Below, one piece after another: positions 9,132-17,315 of a DNA stretch of 64,000 nt. Numbering within the stretch: position 1 is the stretch's first letter; each line of letters begins with the position of its first letter. The stretch is from the NCBI RefSeq assembly GCF_003387155.1, contig NZ_QUMT01000002.1:1-64000 (forward strand). Direction: 5' to 3'. This DNA comes from Roseateles depolymerans (GTDB lineage: Bacteria; Pseudomonadota; Gammaproteobacteria; Burkholderiales; Burkholderiaceae_C). The notes beneath the pieces are model-generated. The model did no database searches. It saw nothing but the letters and a program-made list of their open reading frames with translations, and was not told the origin of the DNA. The position numbers and the translations under genes were made by a program.

Positions 9132-11792
9132 ATGACCAAGGTCTGGAGAAAAGGCCTGCCCTTCAGTACGGAAGTGGCACCCTTGCTGGCAGCCATGCCG
9201 CTGCTGGATGAATATCGCGAACCGCTGATGCGCCTGCAGGGCGCCTGGGACAGTCTGGCGCTGCTGGGCCAGATGAGCGGCGCCGCCACCGACATGGCCG
9301 ATACCCGGAGTGCCTTCGAAGCGCTGACCGGACGCCTGCTCGACAGCCTGGCCCGACGCCAGTTCGCGAATGCCGTGCAGCAACTGCAGGGGCGGGCACA
9401 GGTGGCGATCGACATCCTGGTGCGCAACCTCTTCGAGCGCACCGCGGACGTGGGCTTCCTGGCGGCGGATGGTCCGCTGAAGGACTTGCTGGCCGAAAGC
9501 GCCCGTCCAGACCGCGCCCTTGAGCTCGACGCCTTCCGGGAGTCCGTCCGCCAACGTCTCGCCGACTACGTCGCCAAGTATTCCGTCTACGACCAGGTCG
9601 CCTTGCTGGCCGCCGACGGTCGCTGCCTGGTGGCCCTGCATCCCGACCGCTGTGCGCCGGTGGTGCAGGACGAGCGTCTGCTGCGCGCTCTGGACCCGGG
9701 CCAGGCCTTCGTGGAGGTGCATGGCCCCAGCGCGCTGCTGGGCGGCGCCAGCGGCCTGATCTATGCCGCCGCTGTGAAGGCTGACAACGGCACGATGGGC
9801 GTGCTGTGCCTGTCCTTCAAGCTGGAAGATGAAATGCTGGGCCTCTTCCGGGCCCTGTGCGCGGGGGTGCCGCGCTCGGTCCTGGTGCTCAAGGACGAGC
9901 AGGGCCGCGTGCTGCTGACCTCTGACCCGTGGCAGATTCCGCTGGGAGCGCCGCTGGCGACCTCCGGGCGGGAGCAGGGCTTCCGCATGGACTTCGCCGG
10001 TCGGGACTACCTGGCCTGCACCGCCACGGCAAGCGGCTACGAAGGGTATTTCGGGCCGGGCTGGTCGGCGCAGATGCTGCAGCCCTTGCAGCATGCGTTT
10101 GCCGAGGCTCCGCCGCAGCGCCAGGAAGCGCGCGCACGGGGCGTCGATACGCGCGAGTTGTTTGACGAGGAACTGCGCAGCATTCCGCTGGAGGCGCGTC
10201 GTATCCAGCGTGAGCTGTCGCGCTCGTTGTGGAACGGCAAGCTCAAGAGCCGCAGTCATGCGCTTCATGCGCCCCATGCCTCCCACGGCGCGGCCCCGCC
10301 CGATACGGCCTTCCCGGCGGCTGGTGCCCTGACGAGCGCCTCGACCAGCACCTCTCAGGGCCGCACCCCAAGCAACGCCGACTTCGCGGTCACCCTGCTC
10401 AATGAAGTGGAACGCACCGGCGACCAGTTGCGCCAGGTGTTCGAGCGGGCCATCACCCAGCTGGAGGAGAGCGCCCTGGGCGCCGTGTTCGACACGGTGG
10501 GCTTCCAGTCCGAACTCGCCATCTCCATCGTCAACCGCAACCTCTACGAGCGGGCCAACGACTGCCGCTGGTGGGCCCAGGACGGCCGCTTGCAGCAGGC
10601 CCTAGCGCAGGGCCACGCCGACGCCGCGGCCGAGGTGCTGAGCAGCATCCATGCGCTCTACACCGTCTATTCGCTGCTGCTGGTGTTCGACGCGCAGGGC
10701 CGCGTGGTGGCGGTGTCCGACCCGGCCCAGGCCCATCACGTCGGCCGCAGCCTGCAAGGGGAGTGGGTGCGTGCCGCCCTCGCGCTGCGCGACAGCAGCC
10801 AGTACGCCGTGTCGTCGCACGAGCCCTGTGGTCTGTACGGGGAGGACGGCCGCTCGCCCTGCCTGGTGTATGCGGCGGCCGTGCCGCATCCGGACGGGCC
10901 AGTCGCGCCGGTGGGCGGCATCGCCATTGTGTTTGACGGCCAGCCCCAGTTCCGCGCGATGCTGCGGGCGGCACTGCCCAGCCAGCCGGGGTCAGCGGCG
11001 TTGCTGGTCACCCGCTCCGGCGAGATCGTTGCGAGCAGCGATGAACGCTGGGCCGTGGGCGCGATGCTGCCGGTGCCGCTGCCAGCGCTGTCCACCCTGG
11101 CGCCGGACCAGGTGGTGACGGGGGAGGTGGAGTGGCAGGGGCGGGTCCAGGCTTTCGGGCTGGCCATGTCCGGCGGTTATCGCGAATACCGTCGCCGGAC
11201 CCCGCCGCATCCGCAGGACCTGGCGGCTCTGGTGCTGCTGCCCTTGGGGCCGCGCCTGGACGAGACGGCGCAGTCGCAAGGGCAGGCCAGCTTCGTGCCG
11301 CTGGCGCCGGGGGGCGCACGGACGCTCGACATCGCGAGTGTCCTGGTCGATCACCAGTGGCTGGGCCTGCCCGCCGCGCAGGTGCTGGCAGCGCTTGAGC
11401 GTCAGCGCATCACCGCCTGGCCGCAGGCGCCGGCGGCGGTCCGCGGCATGCTGGGCTTTGAGGGCCGCATGCTGCCGGTGCTGGATCTGGGACAGTTGCT
11501 GTTCCACCGTCCGACTGGCGATGAATGTTCGCTGCTGGTCTGCCGCACCAGCGCCGGCCAGCGGCTGGTGCTGGCTGTGCAGCAATTGGGGCAGGTCTTC
11601 CAGGCCGGCACCGACCAGTTGCAACCCAGCCCCACGCGACCTGGGTGGGCCGCGCAGGCCCAGGTACGGCTGCTGAAGGGGAAGGGCGCGGAGATGCTGA
11701 CGCTGTTGGACTGCGACGATCTGTGGCGACTGGTCAGCGGTGCCGCGCCGCAGGAGCCGGCTGGCGACCTGCCGCTGCTGGCCGCAGATTAG
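9132..11792 (+). CDS. Soluble tandem sensor protein with C-terminal CheW domain
   Basis: An 886-residue protein without signal peptide or membrane segments. Two related ~280-residue sensor modules can be read in tandem. Module 1 (about 75-335) has RNLFERTADVGFLA, YSVYDQVALLAADGR and GLIYAAAVKADNG. Module 2 (about 415-690) has RNLYERANDCRWWA, YTVYSLLLVFDAQGR and LVYAAAVPHPDG. These look like cache/PAS-type sensing folds, which is inference. Residues ~720-870 form a CheW-like domain with GMLGFEGRMLPVLDLGQLL and a ...LVLAVQQLGQVF segment. The protein therefore probably docks on a CheA/MCP array as a cytoplasmic sensor adaptor. It stands alone, far from the che operon at 31-36 kb. A GAGGATCC stretch upstream can serve as ribosome binding site. 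Confidence 0.75.
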   Translation: MTKVWRKGLPFSTEVAPLLAAMPLLDEYREPLMRLQGAWDSLALLGQMSGAATDMADTRSAFEALTGRLLDSLARRQFANAVQQLQGRAQVAIDILVRNLFERTADVGFLAADGPLKDLLAESARPDRALELDAFRESVRQRLADYVAKYSVYDQVALLAADGRCLVALHPDRCAPVVQDERLLRALDPGQAFVEVHGPSALLGGASGLIYAAAVKADNGTMGVLCLSFKLEDEMLGLFRALCAGVPRSVLVLKDEQGRVLLTSDPWQIPLGAPLATSGREQGFRMDFAGRDYLACTATASGYEGYFGPGWSAQMLQPLQHAFAEAPPQRQEARARGVDTRELFDEELRSIPLEARRIQRELSRSLWNGKLKSRSHALHAPHASHGAAPPDTAFPAAGALTSASTSTSQGRTPSNADFAVTLLNEVERTGDQLRQVFERAITQLEESALGAVFDTVGFQSELAISIVNRNLYERANDCRWWAQDGRLQQALAQGHADAAAEVLSSIHALYTVYSLLLVFDAQGRVVAVSDPAQAHHVGRSLQGEWVRAALALRDSSQYAVSSHEPCGLYGEDGRSPCLVYAAAVPHPDGPVAPVGGIAIVFDGQPQFRAMLRAALPSQPGSAALLVTRSGEIVASSDERWAVGAMLPVPLPALSTLAPDQVVTGEVEWQGRVQAFGLAMSGGYREYRRRTPPHPQDLAALVLLPLGPRLDETAQSQGQASFVPLAPGGARTLDIASVLVDHQWLGLPAAQVLAALERQRITAWPQAPAAVRGMLGFEGRMLPVLDLGQLLFHRPTGDECSLLVCRTSAGQRLVLAVQQLGQVFQAGTDQLQPSPTRPGWAAQAQVRLLKGKGAEMLTLLDCDDLWRLVSGAAPQEPAGDLPLLAAD

Positions 11793-11829
11793 TCGCGGCG
11801 CCGAGGCTCTCGAAAGCGGAAGCACTGCT

Positions 11830-11860
11830 GCGGCAGGCGCCGGCACCTGGCGCCTGCCGC
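11830..11860. terminator. Convergent-gene hairpin
   Basis: A near-perfect 12-bp inverted repeat (GCGGCAGGCGCC and GGCGCCTGCCGC) with a 7-base loop lies between the CheW-domain gene and the convergent acetyltransferase gene. There is no T-run on either side, so it may be a weak or Rho-assisted bidirectional terminator. Confidence 0.55.
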
Positions 11861-11872
11861 TGCCTTCTGGGC

Positions 11873-12433
11873 TCATTGACGGAGGCTCGCGCCCGCAACG
11901 TCGGATTCACCCGGCGGCCACACCGGCAGCGAGGGACGCAGCCGAGCCATGGACAAGCAGTCCACATACTGCCCATGTCGCAGCGCATAGCCGCGCATAC
12001 GTCCCTCGACTGCGAAATCGAAGCGCTCATACAAGCGAATCGCGCGGTGGTTGTCCACGAACACGCTCAGCTCCACCCGCAGCACGCCCAGCCAGTCATC
12101 GGCCTGCCGCAGCAGTGCCGACATCAAGGCGCTGGCCACCCCCTGACCCTGCACCTGCGGCAGCACGCTGATGCCCAGCGACATCGCATGCCGACGACGC
12201 GCTTGCGGTCCCACAGGGTGAAGCCCCGCGGACCCCACCAGTTGCCCATCGACCATTGCCAACAGCACCAGCTCCGTCGACTGCACCTCCGGTGTCGCAC
12301 TGAAGCGCTGCCGCCAGGACTCGGGCGAGACATACGGCAGCCCCAACAGCCAGGGTTGCACCTCCGGATGGCTCATCAGGGCCGCATGAGCGGGGCCGTC
12401 ATCGGGGGTGGGGCGTCGCAGGATCAAATCCAT
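11873..12433 (-). CDS. GNAT N-acyltransferase, YhhY/AaaT-like
   Basis: A 186-residue GCN5-related N-acetyltransferase. The sequence resembles E. coli YhhY (AaaT, an L-amino acid N-acyltransferase) throughout: HPEVQPW near the N-terminus, the acetyl-CoA loop QGQGVASALM, then RVELSVFVDNHRAIRLYERF and EGRMRGYALRHGQYVDCLSMAR at the end. The ATG at 12433 has a good ribosome binding site (AGGGAGAA) upstream. About 25 extra residues follow the usual YhhY C-terminus. Upstream lie a strong terminator hairpin and a possible leader ORF, so expression may be controlled by attenuation. Substrate here is unproven; assignment to the YhhY group is by eye. Confidence 0.85.
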   Translation of the reverse strand: MDLILRRPTPDDGPAHAALMSHPEVQPWLLGLPYVSPESWRQRFSATPEVQSTELVLLAMVDGQLVGSAGLHPVGPQARRRHAMSLGISVLPQVQGQGVASALMSALLRQADDWLGVLRVELSVFVDNHRAIRLYERFDFAVEGRMRGYALRHGQYVDCLSMARLRPSLPVWPPGESDVAGASLRQ

Positions 12434-12472
12434 CAAGTTCTCCCTGTGTGTGTGGATGGAGTGCCGGAAACA

Positions 12473-12499
12473 ACAAGGCCCGCGATTCGCGGGCCTTGT
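12473..12499 (-). terminator. Terminator/attenuator hairpin before the yhhY-like gene
   Basis: A 13-bp inverted repeat (ACAAGGCCCGCGA / TCGCGGGCCTTGT) is followed on the minus strand by TTGTTTCC. It has the form of a Rho-independent terminator but sits 40 bases upstream of the yhhY-like start and downstream of a promoter and a short ORF, the arrangement of an attenuator. Confidence 0.65.
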
Positions 12500-12555
12500 G
12501 AGGAAACTGCTCGGGATGGGGCCGGGGTCTGAGACCGGCGGCTGCGGAGGAAGGG

Positions 12556-12735
12556 CTACCGCGTTCGACCTTCCAGCGCTGAGGGAGGGGCGACGACGCC
12601 CCCCAGCATCTGGACTAGGCCCTGATGGAAGACGCCGCTCACAGGTTGCACGCGCTGCACGCACTGAACGCACTGCACGCGCCCAGCGGCGACAGTGGCG
12701 CGCGTACGGATCGTGAGGGCGATGAGGGTCTTCAT
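12556..12735 (-). CDS. Possible 59-residue leader ORF
   Basis: An open frame starting ATG at 12735 reads MKTLIALTIRTRATV, followed by a repetitive VQCVQCVQRVQPV segment, and stops at 12556. It begins at or next to the predicted transcription start of the promoter at 12743-12772, so if translated it would be nearly leaderless. It ends about 55 bases before the terminator-like hairpin that precedes the yhhY-like gene. The position fits a leader peptide that controls attenuation, but 59 residues is long for one and the repeated Val-Gln-Cys codons derive from a DNA repeat. No Shine-Dalgarno is seen. Treat as a hypothesis. Confidence 0.35.
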   Translation of the reverse strand: MKTLIALTIRTRATVAAGRVQCVQCVQRVQPVSGVFHQGLVQMLGGVVAPPSALEGRTR

Positions 12736-12742
12736 GCGAACC

Positions 12743-12772
12743 AGTATGTTGGTGCCTGGGGGGCTTCGTCAA
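12743..12772 (-). promoter_or_regulatory. Sigma-70-type promoter for the yhhY-like transcript
   Basis: On the minus strand TTGACG (12772-12767) and CATACT (12748-12743) are separated by 18 bases, matching four to five of six consensus bases in each box. Initiation would fall near 12735, giving a leader of about 300 bases before the acyltransferase gene. Confidence 0.5.
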
Positions 12773-12874
12773 CCACCCGTCAGTGGGCACGCTTGGGTGT
12801 CGCGCTCGCCTCACAGCCCGGGAAAGCTCAGGCGACAATGACGGCTTCCCTTCCCATTCGCCGATGTCTCTGCC

Positions 12875-13366
12875 ATGCCGCGCCTGAGTTCCCTGCCTCC
12901 CGCTCCCGCCCCCCTCCCGGAGGCCCAGGTGCGCGCCGCTGGCGTGCGCGGTGAGCCCCTGCCGGCGGAGAAGTTTGCGCTGCGGGTCGGGCCCAGCAGC
13001 ATCGATGGGCTGGGGGTGTTTGCCGACGAGCCGATCCCGGCGCGCCGCAAGATTGGCGAGATGCGCGGCGAGGTGGTGTCGGTGCGGGAAGCGCGGCGCC
13101 GCATCGAGGGAAAGCGACGCATCCATGTGGTGGAGGTCTCGGACCGCACCGCCATCGATGCCACGCACGACAAAGGCGTCATGCGCCACATCAACCACAG
13201 CTGCGCACCGAATGCGGTGCTGCGCATCCGGCAGGGCCGCGCCGAGTTCTACGCCATCCGCGACATCGAACCCGGCGAAGAGCTCTGCTGTGATTACGGT
13301 GAGAGCCACCACGAAGGACGGCTGCGCTGCCGCTGTGGGGCGCCCAATTGCAAAGGGCGCCTGTAA
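12875..13366 (+). CDS. SET-domain protein (putative protein-lysine methyltransferase)
   Basis: A 163-residue protein that consists almost only of a SET domain. Visible motifs: the opening VGPSSIDGLGVFADEPI, the S-adenosylmethionine-binding/pseudoknot motif INHSCAPNAVLRI, GEELCCDYG near residue 140, and a post-SET Cys cluster RCRCGAPNCKGRL at the end, which would bind zinc. Eukaryotic SET enzymes methylate lysines in histones and other proteins; stand-alone bacterial members exist, with few known targets. The start at 12875 has no clear ribosome binding site; an internal start would shorten a Pro-rich N-terminus. It is the lone plus-strand gene here. Confidence 0.85.
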   Translation: MPRLSSLPPAPAPLPEAQVRAAGVRGEPLPAEKFALRVGPSSIDGLGVFADEPIPARRKIGEMRGEVVSVREARRRIEGKRRIHVVEVSDRTAIDATHDKGVMRHINHSCAPNAVLRIRQGRAEFYAIRDIEPGEELCCDYGESHHEGRLRCRCGAPNCKGRL

Positions 13367-13377
13367 GAGGCGCCCTT
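13353..13377. terminator. Bidirectional hairpin between convergent genes
   Basis: AAGGGCGCC and GGCGCCCTT form a 9-bp stem with a 7-base loop that contains the stop codon of the SET gene. The convergent UPF0149 gene ends at 13394, so the hairpin can serve both directions, although the T-tracts are short. Confidence 0.6.
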
Positions 13378-13393
13378 CCCGGGTCATCCGGAC

Positions 13394-14128
13394 TCAGTGC
13401 TCCGAAGAGGACTCGCCGACTTCGCTGAAGGCAGCCTTCAAGGCGGCCTGCTGCAGCCAGAACAGGCGCATGTCCTGCACGGTGAACAGCATGTCGTCGA
13501 TCAGCGCGTCCTGGTCCACGCCTTCCGGCTCTTCATACGCTTCCTGGATGTAGCTGTCGCGTTCGCTGGAATCGGTGGCCAGCGTCACGGCCTCGATGGC
13601 TTCCAGCATCAGGGACAGGTCACGCGCGGCGTCACCCTCCGGCAGCTCCCAGGTGCCGGCATCTTCAACGGCCTGCAGGAAGCCCTGGGCCCACAGCGCG
13701 CCAGCGGCGGGCAGCCGGTCCAGCAGATCTTCCGACAGCGAGCCGTCGGCCATCAGACGGGCCTTGGTCTCGTCGTCGAATTCGGAGATCAGCGGCACCA
13801 GTTGCATCTGCTCCGGCGACTCGACCAGCGCCTGCGGGTCCAGGCTGTCGGCGATTTCGTTCCAGCGCAGGTGCAGCACGTCCATGAAGGCGTCGGTCTG
13901 CTCCTGCGATTCGAAGGTCGCCGGCCAGTCGTCCCCGAACAGGGCGTCCATCGCCTGGATGGGGGCAGCGGGCGGCGGGCCCACCAGCAGGGCCGTCATG
14001 TAGCCGTCCAGGGTGTCCAGCGTGATGGCCGGGGCATCCGGGTCGGCCGCGCCGGCCAGCTGGGCGATGAATTCGCCGAGTTGCTGGGCGTTTTCGATGT
14101 CGATGGGTTGATCGTCGTGGTCGGTCAT
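13394..14128 (-). CDS. UPF0149 (YecA/YgfB) family protein
   Basis: A 244-residue acidic, helix-rich protein. The segment LDTLDGYMTALLVGPP and the following DALFGDDWPATFE resemble the N-terminal half of YecA/UPF0149 proteins, as does the later DLLDRLPAAGALWAQGFLQAVE. No C-terminal SEC-C zinc motif is present. The function of the family is not settled. The start at 14128 has ACGGAG eight bases upstream; the open frame extends further upstream only because of high GC. It lies downstream of alaS on the same strand but beyond the alaS terminator. Confidence 0.75.
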   Translation of the reverse strand: MTDHDDQPIDIENAQQLGEFIAQLAGAADPDAPAITLDTLDGYMTALLVGPPPAAPIQAMDALFGDDWPATFESQEQTDAFMDVLHLRWNEIADSLDPQALVESPEQMQLVPLISEFDDETKARLMADGSLSEDLLDRLPAAGALWAQGFLQAVEDAGTWELPEGDAARDLSLMLEAIEAVTLATDSSERDSYIQEAYEEPEGVDQDALIDDMLFTVQDMRLFWLQQAALKAAFSEVGESSSEH

Positions 14129-14208
14129 GAAGAGACTCCGTGAGGGCCGTGGCAGTCGCTGCCACAAGCCGGATGACTGGAAGAGACTGGAAACGTCTGG
14201 AAAAGTCT

Positions 14209-14239
14209 GGAAAAAACAAAGGGCCCGGACCGGGCCCTT
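14209..14239 (-). terminator. Terminator of alaS
   Basis: Minus-strand reading gives the inverted repeat AAGGGCCCGG/CCGGGCCCTT with a one-base apex (effectively a 4-5 base loop), followed by TTTGTTTTTT. It lies about 90 bases after the alaS stop, in the expected orientation. Confidence 0.85.
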
Positions 14240-14328
14240 CGAGAGAATCGACCGGTGCCGCCAGGGCAGCAACCGGTCATCATGCATCAAGCGGTGTGAC
14301 GGGGTGGTGGCAGGTTCAGGGGCAATCC

Positions 14329-16962
14329 TCAGACCCGTTCGCCCACCCAGCCCTGGACGCTGGCCAGCGCCGCCGGCAGGCCCTTGGCGTCGGTGCCGCC
14401 GGCCATGGCCATGTCCGGCTTGCCGCCGCCCTTGCCGCCCACCTGCTGGGCCACGAAGTTCACCAGCTCACCGGCCTTGACCTTGCCGATGCTGTCGGCG
14501 GTCACGCCGGCTGCGATCTGGACCTTGTCGCCGTCCACCGCGGCCAGCACGATGGCGGCGGTCTTGAGCTTGTCCTTGAGCTTGTCCATGGTTTCGCGCA
14601 GGGTCTTGGCATCGGCGCCGGCCAGCGTCGCGGCCAGCACCTTGATGCCCTTCACGTCCACGGCCTGGCCCAGCAGCTCATCGCCCTGGGCGGACGCCAG
14701 CTTGCTCTTGGCGGCCGCCAGTTCCTTCTCCAGCGCGCGGACCTGGTCCAGCACGGCCTGCACACGCGGCTCCAGCTCGGCCGGGGCGGCCTTGAGGGTG
14801 CCGGCCACGGCAGCGACGGTCGATTCCAGCGACTGCAGGTAGTGCAGGGCGTTGTCGCCGGTCACGGCTTCCACGCGGCGGATGCCCGCGGCCACGCCGC
14901 TTTCGGAGACGATCTTGAACAGGCCGATGTCCCCGGTGCGATGCACGTGCGTGCCGCCGCACAGTTCCTTGGAGGTGCCGATGCTCAGCACGCGGACGGT
15001 GTCGCCGTACTTCTCACCGAACAGCATCATGGCGCCGCTCTTCTGCGCGTCGTCCAGGGCCATCACCTGGGCATTGGTGTCTTCATTGGCCAGGATTTCC
15101 GCGTTCACGATGGCCTCGACGCGGCGGATCTCGTCCTGCGTCATCGGGGCGGTGTGGGCGAAGTCGAAGCGGGTGCGCTCGGCATTGACCAGCGAGCCCT
15201 TCTGCTGCACATGTGCGCCCAGCACTTCGCGCAGGGCCTTGTGCATCAGGTGGGTGGCGCTGTGGTTGCGCACGGTGCGGCCGCGGCGCTCGGCGTCGAC
15301 GCGGGCGATGAAGGCGTCACCGACCTTGATCGAGCCTTCCACCACTTGCGCATGGTGGCCGAACACGTCTGCCTGGATCTTCAGCGTGTCGTCCACCACC
15401 AGACGGGTGGTGGCATTGCGCAGTTCACCGGCATCGCCGACCTGGCCGCCGCTTTCGGCGTAGAAGGGCGTGTGGTCCAGCACCACCACGACGTCGTCGC
15501 CGGCGTCAGCGGTCTGGACGGCGCTGCCATCCACATACAGCGCCACCACCTTCACGTCCTCGCGGGACAGCAGGTCGTAGCCGTGGAAGGTGGTCGCCGA
15601 GCCGGTGTACTCCAGCCCCTGCGCCATCTTGAACTTGCCGGCCTGGCGGCCCCGCTGCTTCTGCTCTTCCAGCAGGCGGTTGAAGCCGGCTTCGTCCACC
15701 GTCACGCCGCGCTCGCGGCAGACGTCGGCGGTCAGGTCCACCGGGAAACCGTAGGTGTCGTGCAGCTTGAAGGCGGTCTCGCCGTCCACCTGCGTGGCGC
15801 CGCCGGCCAGGGCCGATTCCAGCAGTTCCATGCCGGTGGCGATGGTCTTGAAGAAGCGCTCTTCTTCCTGCTTCAGGACTTCGGTGACGCGGGCCTCGTC
15901 GCGGCGCAGTTCCGGATAGGCGTCGCCCATTTCCTTGGCCAGCGCGGCCACCAGCTTGTGGAAGAAGGGCGTGCGGGCGCCCAGCTTGTAGCCGTGACGG
16001 ATGGCGCGGCGGGCAATGCGGCGCAGCACGTAGCCACGGCCGGCGTTGCCGGGGATGACGCCGTCCACGACGGTGAACGAGCAGGCGCGGATGTGGTCGG
16101 CGATGACCTTGAGGGACGGCGATGCCTTGTCGCAGTCGCCGCCGCCGGGCGTGGCGGCGTCCACCTCGCGCTTGGCCGCGGCCAGCAGGTTCACGAACAG
16201 GTCGATCTCGTAGTTGCTGTGCACATGCTGCAGCACGGCCGCCAGGCGCTCCAGGCCCATGCCGGTGTCGACGCTGGGCTTGGGCAGCTTGTGCATCACG
16301 CCGTCTTCAGTCCGGTTGAACTGCATGAAGACGTTGTTCCAGATCTCGATGTAGCGGTCGCCGTCTTCATTCGGGCTGCCGGGAGGGCCGCCGGCCACGT
16401 CCGGACCGTGGTCGTAGAAGATCTCGGTGCACGGGCCGCAGGGGCCGGTGTCGCCCATCATCCAGAAGTTGTCGGACATGTAGCGGCCGCCCTTGTTGTC
16501 ACCGATGCGCACGATGCGCTCGGCGGGCACGCCGACCACCTGGTTCCAGATCTCGTAGGCCTCGTCGTCTTCCTGGTAGACGGTGACCCAGAGCTTGTCC
16601 TTGGGCAGCTTGAAATGCTCGGTCAGAAGTTCCCAGGCGTAGCTGATGGCGTCCTTCTTGAAGTAGTCGCCGAAGCTGAAGTTGCCCAGCATCTCGAAGA
16701 AGGTGTGATGGCGGGCGGTGTAGCCGACGTTGTCCAGGTCGTTGTGCTTGCCGCCGGCGCGGATGCACTTCTGGGCGGTGGTGGCGCGGGTGTAGGCGCG
16801 CTTGTCAAAGCCCAGGAACACGTCCTTGAACTGGTTCATGCCCGCGTTGGTGAACAGCAGCGTGGGGTCGTCACCGGGCACCACCGGGCTGGAGGCGACG
16901 ATCTGGTGGCCCTTGGATTCGAAGAACTTCAAAAACGTATTGCGGATCTCAGCGGCTTTCAT
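14329..16962 (-). CDS. alaS: Alanyl-tRNA synthetase
   Basis: Class II aminoacyl-tRNA synthetase of 877 residues (E. coli 876), which charges tRNA-Ala. The N-terminal catalytic core has [15 protein letters not shown] and [18 protein letters not shown]. The editing domain has the zinc ligands HSATHLMH and CGGTHV. A C-terminal C-Ala domain follows, with the Gly-rich [17 protein letters not shown]. The ATG at 16962 has AAAGGA upstream. A TATAAT-containing promoter lies ~225 bases upstream, so the transcript has a long untranslated leader. The gene is monocistronic, closed by the hairpin at 14209-14239. Confidence 0.98.
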   Translation of the reverse strand: MKAAEIRNTFLKFFESKGHQIVASSPVVPGDDPTLLFTNAGMNQFKDVFLGFDKRAYTRATTAQKCIRAGGKHNDLDNVGYTARHHTFFEMLGNFSFGDYFKKDAISYAWELLTEHFKLPKDKLWVTVYQEDDEAYEIWNQVVGVPAERIVRIGDNKGGRYMSDNFWMMGDTGPCGPCTEIFYDHGPDVAGGPPGSPNEDGDRYIEIWNNVFMQFNRTEDGVMHKLPKPSVDTGMGLERLAAVLQHVHSNYEIDLFVNLLAAAKREVDAATPGGGDCDKASPSLKVIADHIRACSFTVVDGVIPGNAGRGYVLRRIARRAIRHGYKLGARTPFFHKLVAALAKEMGDAYPELRRDEARVTEVLKQEEERFFKTIATGMELLESALAGGATQVDGETAFKLHDTYGFPVDLTADVCRERGVTVDEAGFNRLLEEQKQRGRQAGKFKMAQGLEYTGSATTFHGYDLLSREDVKVVALYVDGSAVQTADAGDDVVVVLDHTPFYAESGGQVGDAGELRNATTRLVVDDTLKIQADVFGHHAQVVEGSIKVGDAFIARVDAERRGRTVRNHSATHLMHKALREVLGAHVQQKGSLVNAERTRFDFAHTAPMTQDEIRRVEAIVNAEILANEDTNAQVMALDDAQKSGAMMLFGEKYGDTVRVLSIGTSKELCGGTHVHRTGDIGLFKIVSESGVAAGIRRVEAVTGDNALHYLQSLESTVAAVAGTLKAAPAELEPRVQAVLDQVRALEKELAAAKSKLASAQGDELLGQAVDVKGIKVLAATLAGADAKTLRETMDKLKDKLKTAAIVLAAVDGDKVQIAAGVTADSIGKVKAGELVNFVAQQVGGKGGGKPDMAMAGGTDAKGLPAALASVQGWVGERV

Positions 16963-17315
16963 GCCAGTCCTTTTGCTGTTGCACCCAGCGGTTTGCATCT
17001 TTGCCGCCGCGTGGGGGCCGGACTGCGCGCAATGCGTGCGATCCGGGCCTCGGCGGGCGACGGCACAGACGGTCAAGAATTCTCGGCGAAGCGGCTTTGC
17101 AAGCAATTGTCTGCAGCACGTCACAAGCGGTTCACCCACCCGCGCGCCCTTCAAATGCTTGATTCAGCGTCGTTTTCGCGAAGCTTTCCATTATAGGAGC
17201 GGGCCTTGCTCTGTCGCCGGCCTGGCATCTCTGTGACGTGGCGCCCATGCCAAACCCGATAGGATCAGCCGCACACAGAGAGCCACTCTCGAACACTTCC
17301 GCCGGAGCAACGACG
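16963..17315. other. Divergent intergenic region alaS-gabD
   Basis: This 353-base gap separates divergent alaS and gabD. It holds the probable alaS promoter (17190-17217) and must hold a gabD promoter, which I could not define. No ORF with convincing coding character and no RNA gene were seen. Confidence 0.5.
17190..17217 (-). promoter_or_regulatory. Sigma-70 promoter, probably alaS
   Basis: On the minus strand a perfect TATAAT (17195-17190) is preceded, after 16 bases, by GCGACA (17217-17212), four of six matches to the -35 consensus. Transcription would start near 17183, about 220 bases before the alaS ATG. Confidence 0.5.

Noticed and set aside
12625-12735. A plus-strand reading frame with the repetitive sequence LHALHALNALHA as a gene
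   Set aside because: It is the complement of the leader ORF repeat, has no ribosome binding site and no promoter; the minus-strand reading has a promoter and a downstream gene.
14140-17196. A 1018-codon open frame opposite alaS
   Set aside because: It is the antisense shadow of alaS, caused by high GC at third positions; the protein is His/Val/Leu-rich low-complexity sequence with no motif.
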